Made by a program: the position numbers and the translations under genes. The notes below the pieces were generated by a model that worked only from the letters and a program-made list of their open reading frames with translations, made no database searches and was not told where the DNA came from. From JAGNRR01 sp965230665 (GTDB taxonomy: Bacteria > Bacteroidota > Bacteroidia > Chitinophagales > Chitinophagaceae), in NCBI GenBank assembly GCA_965230665.1, contig CBDDLM010000004.1, positions 868,001-932,000 on the forward strand: a stretch of DNA of 64,000 nucleotides. The letters run 5' to 3'. Positions 34,286 to 43,449 of this stretch are shown piece after piece. Each line of letters starts with the position of its first letter. The first letter of the stretch is position 1.

Positions 34286-35290
34286 GTGGTAAACATTGGA
34301 AACATTACATTACCTGACTTTCCGCTGCTTCTAGCTCCGATGGAAGACGTAAGTGACCCACCTTTTCGAGCACTTTGTAAGGAATATGGTGCCGATTTGG
34401 TTTACACGGAATTCATTAGTTCTGAAGGACTTATACGTGATGCTATAAAAAGTAGGGAAAAGTTGGACATATTTGATTACGAACGTCCTGTTGGTATTCA
34501 AATTTTTGGTGGTGATGAAGAAGCGATGATGCTTTCTGCAAAGATCTGTGAAGCTACAGGCCCTGATTTAGTAGACATTAACTTTGGTTGTCCTGTAAAA
34601 AAAGTCGTGTGCAAAGGTGCTGGAGCAGGTATCCTGAAAGACATTCCTAAAATGATTTCTTTGACCAAAGCTATTGTAGACGCTGTAAAAATACCAGTAA
34701 CGGTCAAAACGCGCTTAGGTTGGGATAATGATACTAAAAATATTGAAGAAGTTGCTGAACGATTGCAGGACGTAGGGATTCAAGCATTATCTATCCACGG
34801 AAGAACACGTGTTCAGATGTATAAAGGCGAAGCGGATTGGACTCTTATTGGTAAGGTTAAAAATAACCCCCGCATCAAAATTCCCATTTTTGGTAATGGC
34901 GATATGGATTCTCCCCAGAAAGTTGTAGAATATAAGAATCGTTATGGTGTTGACGGTATTATGATTGGACGTGCAACAATTGGGGCGCCTTGGTTCTTTA
35001 AAGAGGTTAAGCATTATATTCAAACAGGTGAAATTCTTCCACCGCCAAATATAACTGAACGGGTAGAAGTCTGTAAAAGACATTTGCATACTTCTATTGA
35101 CTGGAAAGGTGAAAAACTCGGTATCGTTGAAATGAGACGACATTATGCGAATTATTTGAAGGGATTATCTCATGGAAAACAATTTAGAAATAGATTGGTC
35201 AATACAATGAATGTTGAAGAACTGAATGACATTTTGGACGAAGTAATCACGTATTACCAAAATCACCAAAGCGAAATCATAAGCAATTAG
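34286..35290 (+). CDS. dusB: tRNA-dihydrouridine synthase, DusB-like
   Basis: FMN enzyme that reduces uridine to dihydrouridine in the tRNA D-loop. From the GTG at 34286 it is 334 residues, starting MVNIGNITLPDFPLLLAPME, the usual DusB start. Markers: DVSDPPFRALCKEYGADLVY, the catalytic cysteine region NFGCPVKKVVCKGAGAG, FMN-site TVKTRLGWD, HGRTRVQMYKG and GNGDM/IGRATIGAPWFF. The longer frame upstream is discounted because it contains the promoter box. Confidence 0.93.
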   Translation: MVNIGNITLPDFPLLLAPMEDVSDPPFRALCKEYGADLVYTEFISSEGLIRDAIKSREKLDIFDYERPVGIQIFGGDEEAMMLSAKICEATGPDLVDINFGCPVKKVVCKGAGAGILKDIPKMISLTKAIVDAVKIPVTVKTRLGWDNDTKNIEEVAERLQDVGIQALSIHGRTRVQMYKGEADWTLIGKVKNNPRIKIPIFGNGDMDSPQKVVEYKNRYGVDGIMIGRATIGAPWFFKEVKHYIQTGEILPPPNITERVEVCKRHLHTSIDWKGEKLGIVEMRRHYANYLKGLSHGKQFRNRLVNTMNVEELNDILDEVITYYQNHQSEIISN

Positions 35291-35368
35291 AAGAAGTACT
35301 ATGATTCGCTTAAATAGTTCAATTCGTTTTTTCATCTGAAATACATCTTTGCATTAAAAGAAGTAATC

Positions 35369-36016
35369 ATGAAAACGAAATATTATACCCCAAGTTTTGC
35401 TATAATAATTTTATTACTTTGTGCTGGTAGTTGCACAAAAAAAGATTATCCGCAACAAACCGAGTCCAACTTTAAGCTTGCCGTAGGTAACTTTTGGACC
35501 TATACAGAAACCTATTATTTCAATAATATATGGGATAGCCTGCGGAGCACTCGAAACATGACACGCAAAATTGTAAAAGATACCTTATTAGAAGAAGACC
35601 AGCTTGCTTATATAGTAGCGGAGACCACAGGAAATTACACGTATCGGTATATATGGTATGAACAGAATAATCAACTTATACAAGCTAATTTTAATAATGA
35701 ACATATTAACGTTTTGGTGGCTAGCGATTTAAAAAAAGGATTAATCTGGGATATGTGGCCTACCCTAAACCAAGGACCTCGTACCGATGAGAACATTGTT
35801 ACAGAAGAGTATATCTCGTATCCCATTTTAAGCAAAAATGTAAAAGCATTTAGATTTGAGAATGGTATTAAAAACTTTCTTCAAAGCAATGAAACAGGGC
35901 ATTTTACTGAACAAGTGTACGCTCCTGAAATCGGAATTATAGAAGAAACAAATTATACCAACTTCTTTGGACCAACCCGTACCCATAGAGTTTTAACGGA
36001 TTATTTCATTAATTAA
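35369..36016 (+). CDS. Putative lipoprotein, unknown function
   Basis: 215 residues. Signal MKTKYYTPSFAIIILLLCAG with lipobox AGSC, then a beta-rich domain with NFWTYTETYYFNNIWDS. No family recognised with certainty. A near-consensus CATCTTTG lies 17 bp upstream. It follows dusB by 78 bp, so it is probably separately transcribed. Outer-membrane lipoprotein is the likely location. Confidence 0.65.
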   Translation: MKTKYYTPSFAIIILLLCAGSCTKKDYPQQTESNFKLAVGNFWTYTETYYFNNIWDSLRSTRNMTRKIVKDTLLEEDQLAYIVAETTGNYTYRYIWYEQNNQLIQANFNNEHINVLVASDLKKGLIWDMWPTLNQGPRTDENIVTEEYISYPILSKNVKAFRFENGIKNFLQSNETGHFTEQVYAPEIGIIEETNYTNFFGPTRTHRVLTDYFIN

Positions 36017-36069
36017 TGAAATAATGTATCCTTTTCGTCAGGTTCCATGCTACCTTCGCGCCCTAATTC

Positions 36070-36086
36070 GTTACGCTTGGCGTAAC
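36070..36086 (+). promoter_or_regulatory. Hairpin in the FKBP gene 5' leader
   Basis: GTTACGC, loop TTG, GCGTAAC: a perfect 7-bp inverted repeat with a 3-nt loop, 14 bp before the ATG at 36101. It lies after a TACCTTCG -7-like box (36051-36058), so it would be in the leader, and could also be a protein-binding palindrome. No function is known. Confidence 0.5.
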
Positions 36087-36100
36087 AAAAATTACAAATT

Positions 36101-36532
36101 ATGAAAGTAAAAAGCGGAGACAAAATCAAAGTACACTACAAAGGCACTTTAACTGAAGGTGGAGAATTATTTGACAGTTCTGAAGGACGTGACCCTTTAG
36201 AGTTTACTGTTGGTGCTGGTATGGTTATACCTGGTTTTGATAATGGTGTAATCGATATGGAAATTGGTGAGAAAAAAACTATCAATATCCCAGTTGATCA
36301 AGCTTATGGTCCTAAAAATGAACAAAATATCATAGACGTGGATAGAGCGCAACTCCCTCCTGAGATGAAAGAGTTGGAAGCGGGTATGATGTTACAAATG
36401 GTTACTCCAGACGGGCAACCTATTCCTGTTACCATTGTATCTTTTACTGAGGACAAAGTAAAACTAGATGCAAACCATGCCTTGGCAGGTAAAGATTTGA
36501 CTTTTGACCTAGAACTGGTTTCTATAAACTAA
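36101..36532 (+). CDS. FKBP-type peptidyl-prolyl isomerase, SlyD-like
   Basis: 143 residues. Catalyses cis-trans isomerisation at proline and often acts as a folding chaperone. N-terminal FKBP half (VHYKGTLTEGGELFDSSEGR, PLEFTVGAGMVIPGFDNGV), then the IF insert domain (about 70-120, DRAQLPPEMKELEAGMMLQM) and return to FKBP (NHALAGKDLTFDLELV). This is the SlyD layout. It lacks the His-rich metal-binding tail of E. coli SlyD and has no signal peptide, so it is cytoplasmic. Followed by two terminators. Confidence 0.92.
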   Translation: MKVKSGDKIKVHYKGTLTEGGELFDSSEGRDPLEFTVGAGMVIPGFDNGVIDMEIGEKKTINIPVDQAYGPKNEQNIIDVDRAQLPPEMKELEAGMMLQMVTPDGQPIPVTIVSFTEDKVKLDANHALAGKDLTFDLELVSIN

Positions 36533-36553
36533 ACAAAAAAAATTAATAATTAT

Positions 36554-36589
36554 AAACCCGTTGTATTCTATGCAACGGGTTTTGTTTTT
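36554..36589 (+). terminator. Intrinsic terminator 1 after the FKBP gene
   Basis: AAACCCGTTG (36554-36563) pairs with CAACGGGTTT (36573-36582) around a 9-nt loop, followed by a T-rich run. Confidence 0.85.
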
Positions 36590-36607
36590 ACCTTTATTTC
36601 TTTTTTT

Positions 36608-36648
36608 AAACCTGCATCAGAGCATCACGCTAAGGGGCAGGTTTTTTT
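36608..36648 (+). terminator. Second hairpin with T-run after the FKBP gene
   Basis: AAACCTGC (36608-36615) and GCAGGTTT (36637-36644) form an 8-bp stem with a 21-nt loop, followed by TTTT. A back-up terminator is the simplest reading. The remaining sequence to 36722 shows no gene. Confidence 0.55.
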
Positions 36649-36722
36649 ATATCCTTAACGTTATATCGTGTCCCTATATTATTTCACAACAAATACATAA
36701 AACATATTTCTAGTTCTACACG

Positions 36723-37550
36723 TTATAACGTAATATTATCTCCTCCTCGAATGCCACGGTCAGTTTGTACTAGACGACAACATGCATTCTCTACATCATG
36801 CTCAAAGAACAACCACCAATCATTTGCCAATGCCTCAGGAAGTATTGTAGCTTTCTCATTAAGCGTTTCCAAAGGCTGCATATCATAAGCCATAACCCAG
36901 GGCATAGAAATATGACTCTTCGCCGGTATTAGGTCTGCACAATATAAAATGGTTTGACCATTATAATCTATAATTGGCAACATCATAGCTTCTGTATGTC
37001 CATGAACAAATCGAACTTTAATATTTTCAGTAAAGGAAACATCCTGTAGTTCTTCTATAAATTTTAGTTGGCCACTTTCTTCTATAGGTAATATGTTCTC
37101 TTTAAGAAAAGAGGCTTTCTCCCGTGCATTAGGTTCTATAGCTGTTTGCCAATGGCTTTTACAACTCCAGTATACGGCATTAGGAAATTGTACTTTGAGC
37201 TCATCTCCCTCTTTAATAACCGCTCCACCGCAATGATCAAAATGTAAATGGGTAAGAAACACATCTGTTATATCTTCTGCCGTAAACCCTTTTTCCGATA
37301 TGGACTCCATGAGCGTCTTACCAGAAGGATAATAATACCCGAAGAACTTTTCACTCTGTTTATCACCCATACCTGTATCAATCAGGATTTTTCGATCACC
37401 ATCTTCAATGAGCAAAGAGCGCATGGTCCAAGTGCACATATTATGTTCGTCTGCCGGATTTTGTTTATGCCACATACTTTTCGGAATAACGCCGTGCATA
37501 GCCCCTCCATCTAACTTAAACTGTCCTGCATCTATTATGTGTAATTTCAT
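36723..37550 (-). CDS. Metallo-beta-lactamase-fold hydrolase
   Basis: 275 residues from the ATG at 37550 (MKLHIIDAGQFKLDGG); the frame extends to 37589 without a better start. The metal signature THLHFDHCGGAV supplies HxHxDH. Further ligands are likely at RFVHGHTEAMM, YCADLIPAKSH and FEHD. This places it with lactonase-like or other small-molecule hydrolases of the fold. There is no signal peptide, so it is likely cytoplasmic. The substrate is not predictable. It may follow the MFS gene in one transcript (46-bp gap). Confidence 0.88.
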   Translation of the reverse strand: MKLHIIDAGQFKLDGGAMHGVIPKSMWHKQNPADEHNMCTWTMRSLLIEDGDRKILIDTGMGDKQSEKFFGYYYPSGKTLMESISEKGFTAEDITDVFLTHLHFDHCGGAVIKEGDELKVQFPNAVYWSCKSHWQTAIEPNAREKASFLKENILPIEESGQLKFIEELQDVSFTENIKVRFVHGHTEAMMLPIIDYNGQTILYCADLIPAKSHISMPWVMAYDMQPLETLNEKATILPEALANDWWLFFEHDVENACCRLVQTDRGIRGGDNITL

Positions 37551-37596
37551 ATTATTGTATAAGTAGAGAGGCGAGTTTTCGCCCCCCATTTTTTAA

Positions 37597-38847
37597 TTAA
37601 GTTGTTTGACGCTGTTTTCCCAATAGCGACACCAGTATTAATAGCCCAATAATAAAGTAAATCATCAAAGCAAGTGCCGACTGACGCATACCTCCCAATG
37701 TCTGGCTCACTAAACCAAATGTAAGTGTACCTATGACTATCCCAACTTTCTCACAAACATCATAAAAGCTAAAGTAAGAAGCTGTATCCTTTGTGTCGGG
37801 TAACATTTTGGAATAGGTTGATCTTGACAAACTCTGGATTCCACCCATAACCATCCCAACTACGAATGCGAGTACATAAAAATCAATTACTGTTCTTACA
37901 AAATAGGCTCCAATACAAATACCAATCCAGATCAGAATAAGTATTAATAAACCCTGAATATTACCTAAGCGCTTTGAAATTCTAGCGAATAGCCAAGCTC
38001 CTAAAATCGCGACAAGTTGAATGATCAAAATAGTAATGATGAGTTCTGCCGTCTTCATCTTTAATTCGTCCGTCCCGAAATAAGTAGCCATATACATTAC
38101 TGTTTGTACACCCATATTAAAGAAAAAGAAAGACAATAAATACCGTTTCAATCTTGGCAAGTCCACTAACTGCTGCCAAACTTTTTTCAGCTCTTTATAT
38201 CCATCCCATAACCCAAGGTCTTCAGCAAGTTTAGGAACATTGGGTAACCCTTTAAACGTAATCTGAGCAAAGCCCAACCACCAGACACCTACTGCTACAA
38301 AGGAAAAACGTGCGGGTAGATCACTCGATTCATATGTCAATACAAAAACCAAGCATATTACCATAAGCACAACACTTCCGATATAACCCATTGCAAAACC
38401 TCTAGCGCTTACGATATCCTGTTTATCCCGGCTTGCTATTTCAGGCAAATAAGCATTATAAAAAACCAAACTTCCGCAATAGCCTATAGAAGCCAACATT
38501 GAAAAAATCAGTCCAAAGAATAAACCTGTTTCTTTTGTGAAAAAGAATAAGGCGACACAGGATAAAGCTCCCAAATAACAAAAGAATTTTAGAAAACTCT
38601 TTTTATTCCCGCGACTATCTGCAATACCGGAAAGTATTGGTGACAAAAAAGCTATAATAAGAAAGGATAAAGAGATAGAATAAGCAGCCACATCTCCGCG
38701 CTTAAAGATACTACCTAGAATAGTTACTTTCTCTGGAATCATAGCGGAATAATAGATCGGAAAAATCGTTGAAGTGATGACCAACGAGTAAGCGCTATTG
38801 GCCCAATCATAAAAAGTCCATGCTCTTATTTGTTTCTTATCATCCAC
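37597..38847 (-). CDS. MFS transporter, UMF1 family
   Basis: 416 residues, about 12 TM helices. The N-terminus RAWTFYDWANSAYSLVITST is the typical start of the UMF1 (Atg22-like) group, and the second-half signature GGIQSLSRSTYSKMLPD is present. Uptake of amino acids has been reported for eukaryotic relatives; the bacterial substrate is unknown. It precedes the metal-hydrolase gene in the same direction. Confidence 0.9.
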   Translation of the reverse strand: MDDKKQIRAWTFYDWANSAYSLVITSTIFPIYYSAMIPEKVTILGSIFKRGDVAAYSISLSFLIIAFLSPILSGIADSRGNKKSFLKFFCYLGALSCVALFFFTKETGLFFGLIFSMLASIGYCGSLVFYNAYLPEIASRDKQDIVSARGFAMGYIGSVVLMVICLVFVLTYESSDLPARFSFVAVGVWWLGFAQITFKGLPNVPKLAEDLGLWDGYKELKKVWQQLVDLPRLKRYLLSFFFFNMGVQTVMYMATYFGTDELKMKTAELIITILIIQLVAILGAWLFARISKRLGNIQGLLILILIWIGICIGAYFVRTVIDFYVLAFVVGMVMGGIQSLSRSTYSKMLPDTKDTASYFSFYDVCEKVGIVIGTLTFGLVSQTLGGMRQSALALMIYFIIGLLILVSLLGKQRQTT

Positions 38848-38887
38848 GCTTTGCTAATGTAATAAAGAATCGTATTCTTTACTGAAT

Positions 38888-40792
38888 TTATTTAGCAAAA
38901 CGCCGATTCCACTTGGCAAAATCTCCTTGGAACTTGGGTAAAGTATTCGGTGCTGCAAACCGAGTCACATCACTGCTAAGTGCATTTAAAAATGCGATTA
39001 AATCCTTCTTTTCTCTATCACTTAAATCTAATGAATCAGATGCCAGTGTCTGATGCTGCAAACCAAACCCCCAACCGTTGCCTCCACCATCATTATAAAA
39101 ATCAACCACTTCTTCTAAGTTTTTAAACACACCATTGTGCATATACGGTGCTGTATATTTGACGTTCCGGGTTGTAGTGGTTTTGAAAGATCCTTTATAG
39201 AAGTCTGTTTGTTCTTTTATGTTAATAAAACGACCGATATCCGTATCGGCCTTGGCAAGTGACTTATTACTTGTATTAGGAACGCCAAGCACCTCGCTTT
39301 CTGTATCCATATAAAAAGGTGGCACCAAACCAGAATAGGTCGGCCCAAAATGACAAGTTGCACATTGCCCTTTTCCATAGAATACATTCATTCCTGCATA
39401 AACCGAGTCCGAAAGTTTATTGTTCTTTTTAAGTAGGTACTGATCTACTTCGGAGTCAAAGTCCGTTAATACGCTTACGTAAGAAGCCAAGGCAAGTGCT
39501 ACCTTCTGATAACTAACCCCTGATTTCCCAAATGAGTTTTTAAACATGTCATTGTATGTTTTGCTATAACCTAACTTCTCCGTAATGTCCATCGGGTTAG
39601 TACTCATTTCCTTTTCGCTAACTACTACATGTTCGATTTGATTAATTAGATTTTCCGTTCGCAGATCATAAAAATATTTTTCAGCATATACAACATTCAA
39701 TAAACCAGGAGCATTTCTATCTACGGTATCCTTACCATGGTGAGTAATACTTCGCGGCACTCCATCACTAAACGCTAGTTTCGGGTTATGACAGCTTGCA
39801 CAAGAAACTGAAATATTGGAGGATAATATAGGATCATGAAAGAGGGTCTTGCCCAGTTTAATCAATTCAACTGAGTCAACATCTTTAGGAAATGTAAAAA
39901 AGAATTCTTTATCGAGTAACTGTCCATTGATCATATTATTAGCCAACAAATTCACACCTAAGCGTTGGTTCGTTACTTCATAGTAGGTTTCAAATCCAGA
40001 AGACTTATGCAATGTAACAATTTGCGCAAAAAGAGGATTTAAATAGTTCCGGATCAGGTCGACCCGATCAAATGTCTCAAACTCTTTTTGCTCATTGATT
40101 CGTTTACTTGTTTTAGATATACTGGAAAGAACGGTTTCAAGTAAGGCTAGAAGTTTTCCATTTCGTTTAAAGAGAGGGCGATAAGCGGCATATCCAAATG
40201 TCAACGCATCAAGGCTTGCCTGCATATCACCAAACGGTTGTAAAGATCCAGGCACATCAAAACCTGAAGCAGAAACATACGCCAAACGCACGACGGCAAG
40301 CTTACTCGCATCAAAAAACTGTTGATCTCTTATATCTAAAGGAGCTGATAAATTATGAATCTTACTTAATAGGTTTTTAGTTAGACGAATTAATTCTTTT
40401 CGATCAAACTCATCATCAAAAAGAACTTCATCAATGCATTGAAGCCCTTTAGGTTGAATAATTTTTAAATCAGGTGCATTCGGTTCAACTTTAGGAAGTG
40501 GTGCTCCATTTATATACTTCGTAACAAATTCTCTATCTAAAAAGGTCCAGAGAAATTCTACTTTCTTGAAGTATGTACGCATCTTAAAATATGCGTTTAT
40601 GACATCCTCAGTGCTTGCCTCATGCTCTAACAGATCAAGAAATGTAGTAGTTGCTAGTTTGAATGACTGATAATTTTTTTCATAATTCGCTTCTATTTTT
40701 TTTATAGGACTTACTTCTTGTTTAGTCTCAAAAGCAAAAACACAGCAGAGACCAACAATAAAAAAAGAAAGATATAGAATTTTTATTCGCAT
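38888..40792 (-). CDS. Di-haem cytochrome c peroxidase-type protein with N-terminal helical domain
   Basis: 634 residues. Signal-like N-terminus (RIKILYLSFFIVGLCCVFAF). Residues about 30-280 are a long helical region of the kind sometimes described as imelysin-like, followed by a CcpA/MauG-like domain with two haem sites, CASCHNPK at about 331 and CATCHFGP at about 476. Also visible are LGKTLFHDPILSSNIS, FYDLRTENLINQIEHVV and APYMHNGVFKNLEEVVDFYN, the last with the usual distal Met/His region. It is periplasmic. Activity may be peroxide reduction or oxidation of a partner; the domain pairing is common in Bacteroidota but its role is not settled. Confidence 0.87.
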   Translation of the reverse strand: MRIKILYLSFFIVGLCCVFAFETKQEVSPIKKIEANYEKNYQSFKLATTTFLDLLEHEASTEDVINAYFKMRTYFKKVEFLWTFLDREFVTKYINGAPLPKVEPNAPDLKIIQPKGLQCIDEVLFDDEFDRKELIRLTKNLLSKIHNLSAPLDIRDQQFFDASKLAVVRLAYVSASGFDVPGSLQPFGDMQASLDALTFGYAAYRPLFKRNGKLLALLETVLSSISKTSKRINEQKEFETFDRVDLIRNYLNPLFAQIVTLHKSSGFETYYEVTNQRLGVNLLANNMINGQLLDKEFFFTFPKDVDSVELIKLGKTLFHDPILSSNISVSCASCHNPKLAFSDGVPRSITHHGKDTVDRNAPGLLNVVYAEKYFYDLRTENLINQIEHVVVSEKEMSTNPMDITEKLGYSKTYNDMFKNSFGKSGVSYQKVALALASYVSVLTDFDSEVDQYLLKKNNKLSDSVYAGMNVFYGKGQCATCHFGPTYSGLVPPFYMDTESEVLGVPNTSNKSLAKADTDIGRFINIKEQTDFYKGSFKTTTTRNVKYTAPYMHNGVFKNLEEVVDFYNDGGGNGWGFGLQHQTLASDSLDLSDREKKDLIAFLNALSSDVTRFAAPNTLPKFQGDFAKWNRRFAK

Positions 40793-40809
40793 ATTGATTT
40801 ACTTAAAAA

Positions 40810-40835
40810 GCAGTTGCCAGATACCTGGCAACTGC
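40810..40835 (-). terminator. Intrinsic terminator of the PhoX-like gene
   Basis: GCAGTTGCCAG, loop ATAC, CTGGCAACTGC: a perfect 11-bp stem. On the minus strand it is followed by TTTTTAAG. It sits between the PhoX-like gene and the peroxidase gene, so those are separate transcripts. Confidence 0.9.
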
Positions 40836-40869
40836 AAACCCGACTAATATTGTAGAATGAAAAAGAGTA

Positions 40870-42732
40870 CTATTGTATAATTAGTTTAAGGGTTTCTCTA
40901 TTGCTATTTTGAATAATATAAAGACCTGGAGCCCATCCGTTTACATCTACACGGTCAACATTTCTGCGTACACCTATGCGTTGTCCGGTGCTGCTATATA
41001 TCGCTATGTCTTGCTTCTTGTTCAAGAAAAATTCTCGCGTAGCGGGATTTGGATAGATCGAAAATTCCTTTACATGCTCTTTGATGATATTTTCTGTAGC
41101 TAAAGGTGCCGAACCGTCAAAGCCCGAAATAGCAATGGTCATAGAATTATTGTACGGGAAGGTATTGCTACTATGCGGGTGCTGTATGTTAAAAAGGATT
41201 GTTTTTTCATCTACTACACAGGCTCCTGTAATCTCAGCGCCAGGAGGACATGCTGTAATTCGTTGTAAATCGCTAATGGTAGGATTTGAAATACTTAGAT
41301 CTAACATCCACAATTCGCATTGCGTTTGAGAACTTGAAGAATACTCGGCTGGCATGCGATTATATGTACGACCATTTAAATCTTCCTGAATTAAAAGGTA
41401 GTCCTTCCCGTTTATTGTCATTGTTTCTAAACCATCAGGATTAGACATATGTTTACTTGGATACGCCGATAAGGTTTGTGAAGTAGAAGAAGTGTATAAT
41501 GGTCCGCCATGTAGTTTTACTTTTATAAAATCAGTAGCAGGGTCAAACTCTAATACCCGCCCATAGTAATCTGGGAAAAGTCCCATGCGAACAGAATCAG
41601 CAGCAGCTTGATCTCCATAGGTATACTCAATTCCATTTGCGTATTTGTAATAGTTCTTATACCCCGCAATCATAGTTGGTGACACTACACCATTCTTTCC
41701 TTGAAAACGAGACCCGATGCCATCACGACCTGTTTCTGCAATATATACTTTACCACTTTTATACGTTCCCCACTCTAAACGGTTGAACATCGTAGCACCC
41801 ATTGCTACGGCAATTGGGCTTAGATTCTTAAGTGTATCTAGGTTATTCGGAATCTCAATCCACTTACTTGGTAAATCATGCTTATAAACATACAGTTGAC
41901 CATCTGTGAAATCACCAGCCTTAGTTGCTACGAATTTTGCCAAGATACCTGGTGTTCCGTCTTCGAATAAAAATACTGTTTTGTTATCTGGCAATAGTAC
42001 ACCGCCTTCCCAGCCAGCACGTCCCCAGTTGTATTGCTTACGAATCGCTTTTCCTGTGCGCGGATCCACTTCAACCATCCAGTTTAGGTTTTGATATCTT
42101 TTGATAACTTCTCCATTAAACCCAGGAAAACCAGCGGGTTTTGAATAACCGATTTTGAAATCGATTGTATCCGTAAACCCTGTCCCACCATAATATATAT
42201 TGGCATTAGAAGTTCTGAACCACTCTTCTGCTGTCCACATGCGCTGACCACCTTTAATACCACCGCAGTTCATACCCGTTTCACCAACTGTGTTTGCAAA
42301 GTCTACATTAAAGAATTTTCCCTTACGACCATCAGCTAGTTCTTGTTCAAGTACTACCAATGAATCGCCATTTACTCTTTTGATTTTAAACGAAGTCATT
42401 CCGCCACCATCGCCTAAGCGATTATCCGCTTGAATACGTTCATGATTTACAAGAACCCAACCAAGATCTCCAGAGTTTGTAGTATCAGGAACAAAACCTA
42501 TAAAGTCATTCCAAGATTTTGATAGTACTGTACCTGCTGGGTTACCATAGGTTGCATTCGTTTCAACACTATCAACACCTCCTATAAAAATATTTTGCGT
42601 TGTTAATGGACTTTTAGGAAACCAAATTGTTTTATTGGACCAAGCTGTATCAATATGAACAGGAAAAGGAATTTGTGCCTTCATGGCAAAAGCTGCTAAC
42701 AGCAGCATCGATGAGAATAGAAGTTTTTTCAT
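40870..42732 (-). CDS. PhoX-like (DUF839) secreted protein with T9SS type A domain
   Basis: 620 residues with signal peptide (MKKLLFSSMLLLAAFAMKAQ). The central part is DUF839/PhoX-like: GWVLVNHERIQADNRLGDGG, YNWGRAGWEGGVLLPDNKTV, VFLFEDGTPG, VYIAETGRDGIG and LEFDPATD. PhoX enzymes are metal-dependent alkaline phosphatases in a beta-propeller; activity here is an inference and not all metal ligands were matched. The C-terminal about 75 residues (IYPNPATREFFLNKKQ, SSTGQRIGVRR, APGLYIIQ) are a T9SS type A domain, so it is probably delivered to the surface or secreted. Confidence 0.86.
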   Translation of the reverse strand: MKKLLFSSMLLLAAFAMKAQIPFPVHIDTAWSNKTIWFPKSPLTTQNIFIGGVDSVETNATYGNPAGTVLSKSWNDFIGFVPDTTNSGDLGWVLVNHERIQADNRLGDGGGMTSFKIKRVNGDSLVVLEQELADGRKGKFFNVDFANTVGETGMNCGGIKGGQRMWTAEEWFRTSNANIYYGGTGFTDTIDFKIGYSKPAGFPGFNGEVIKRYQNLNWMVEVDPRTGKAIRKQYNWGRAGWEGGVLLPDNKTVFLFEDGTPGILAKFVATKAGDFTDGQLYVYKHDLPSKWIEIPNNLDTLKNLSPIAVAMGATMFNRLEWGTYKSGKVYIAETGRDGIGSRFQGKNGVVSPTMIAGYKNYYKYANGIEYTYGDQAAADSVRMGLFPDYYGRVLEFDPATDFIKVKLHGGPLYTSSTSQTLSAYPSKHMSNPDGLETMTINGKDYLLIQEDLNGRTYNRMPAEYSSSSQTQCELWMLDLSISNPTISDLQRITACPPGAEITGACVVDEKTILFNIQHPHSSNTFPYNNSMTIAISGFDGSAPLATENIIKEHVKEFSIYPNPATREFFLNKKQDIAIYSSTGQRIGVRRNVDRVDVNGWAPGLYIIQNSNRETLKLIIQ

Positions 42733-42843
42733 TTTTCAGTTTAATTTGGGAGCAAAGAAATAGTTCCTATTTAAACAAATTGTAAACTGAAAAAATCGGA
42801 ATTATTAATTCTAATAGAATAGGTAATAAAAAATTAATCTACT

Positions 42844-43449
42844 CTATTTGTAATCGAGCAAACGAACTTTTTTGTTACAAGATGCATACTCTTTAGCATC
42901 ATTACTTGCAATAATCGTAATCCGATCCTTGGTATTATTTTCTAATAAATTATTATATAAGTCGCCCCCTTTTTGATCTAAATTAGAACAGGGTTCGTCC
43001 AAAAGTAGTAGGTCGGTATCTGCAAAAAAAGCTTGTGCTAAACTAACTCTTTGTTTCATTCCGCTACTAAAATTTTCAATTGGAATATGCTCTTTACCTT
43101 CTAATCCGATTTGAGTAATCATATCAGAAATTGAAGTCCTGCTTTTCTTAAAAGAAAAGTGAAACTCTAAAAACTCTTGTAATGTCATTTCCTCTATCAA
43201 TTCTATATATGGAGCTGAGAGTGAAACGTAAGGTGATACATCTTCTAAAGTCTTATTCAGTCGTTCGTGCGTTATCGTACCTTCTTCTGGCGACAAATAA
43301 CCGCTACAGATTTTTAAGAGCGTAGATTTCCCACTTCCATTGTCTCCAATAAAAACGACCCGATCATTCGCATGAAATTCAGCTGTAACAGCCCGAAACA
43401 CCCATTGATTTTCAAAATGAATTCCTATGTTATCGAGCGTTAGCCGCAT
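42844..43449 (-). CDS. Lone ABC transporter ATPase
   Basis: 201 residues, one nucleotide-binding domain and no TM segments. Walker A GDNGSGKSTLL, signature FSSGMKQRVSLAQAFF, Walker B DLLLLDEPCSNLD. The H-loop position reads ITIIASNDAKEY: there is no His where the switch His is usual, only Asn, so hydrolysis may be altered. Its start codon directly follows the lpxC-fabZ stop (TAAATG), so it is translated with the lipid A genes. No permease lies nearby. A role in lipid A or envelope export is possible but unproven. Confidence 0.85.
   Translation of the reverse strand: MRLTLDNIGIHFENQWVFRAVTAEFHANDRVVFIGDNGSGKSTLLKICSGYLSPEEGTITHERLNKTLEDVSPYVSLSAPYIELIEEMTLQEFLEFHFSFKKSRTSISDMITQIGLEGKEHIPIENFSSGMKQRVSLAQAFFADTDLLLLDEPCSNLDQKGGDLYNNLLENNTKDRITIIASNDAKEYASCNKKVRLLDYK

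Noticed and set aside
42799..42811. GAATTATTAATTC inverted repeat as terminator of the ABC ATPase gene
   Set aside because: A pure AT stem with weak pairing; the T-run on the minus strand is suggestive but not enough.
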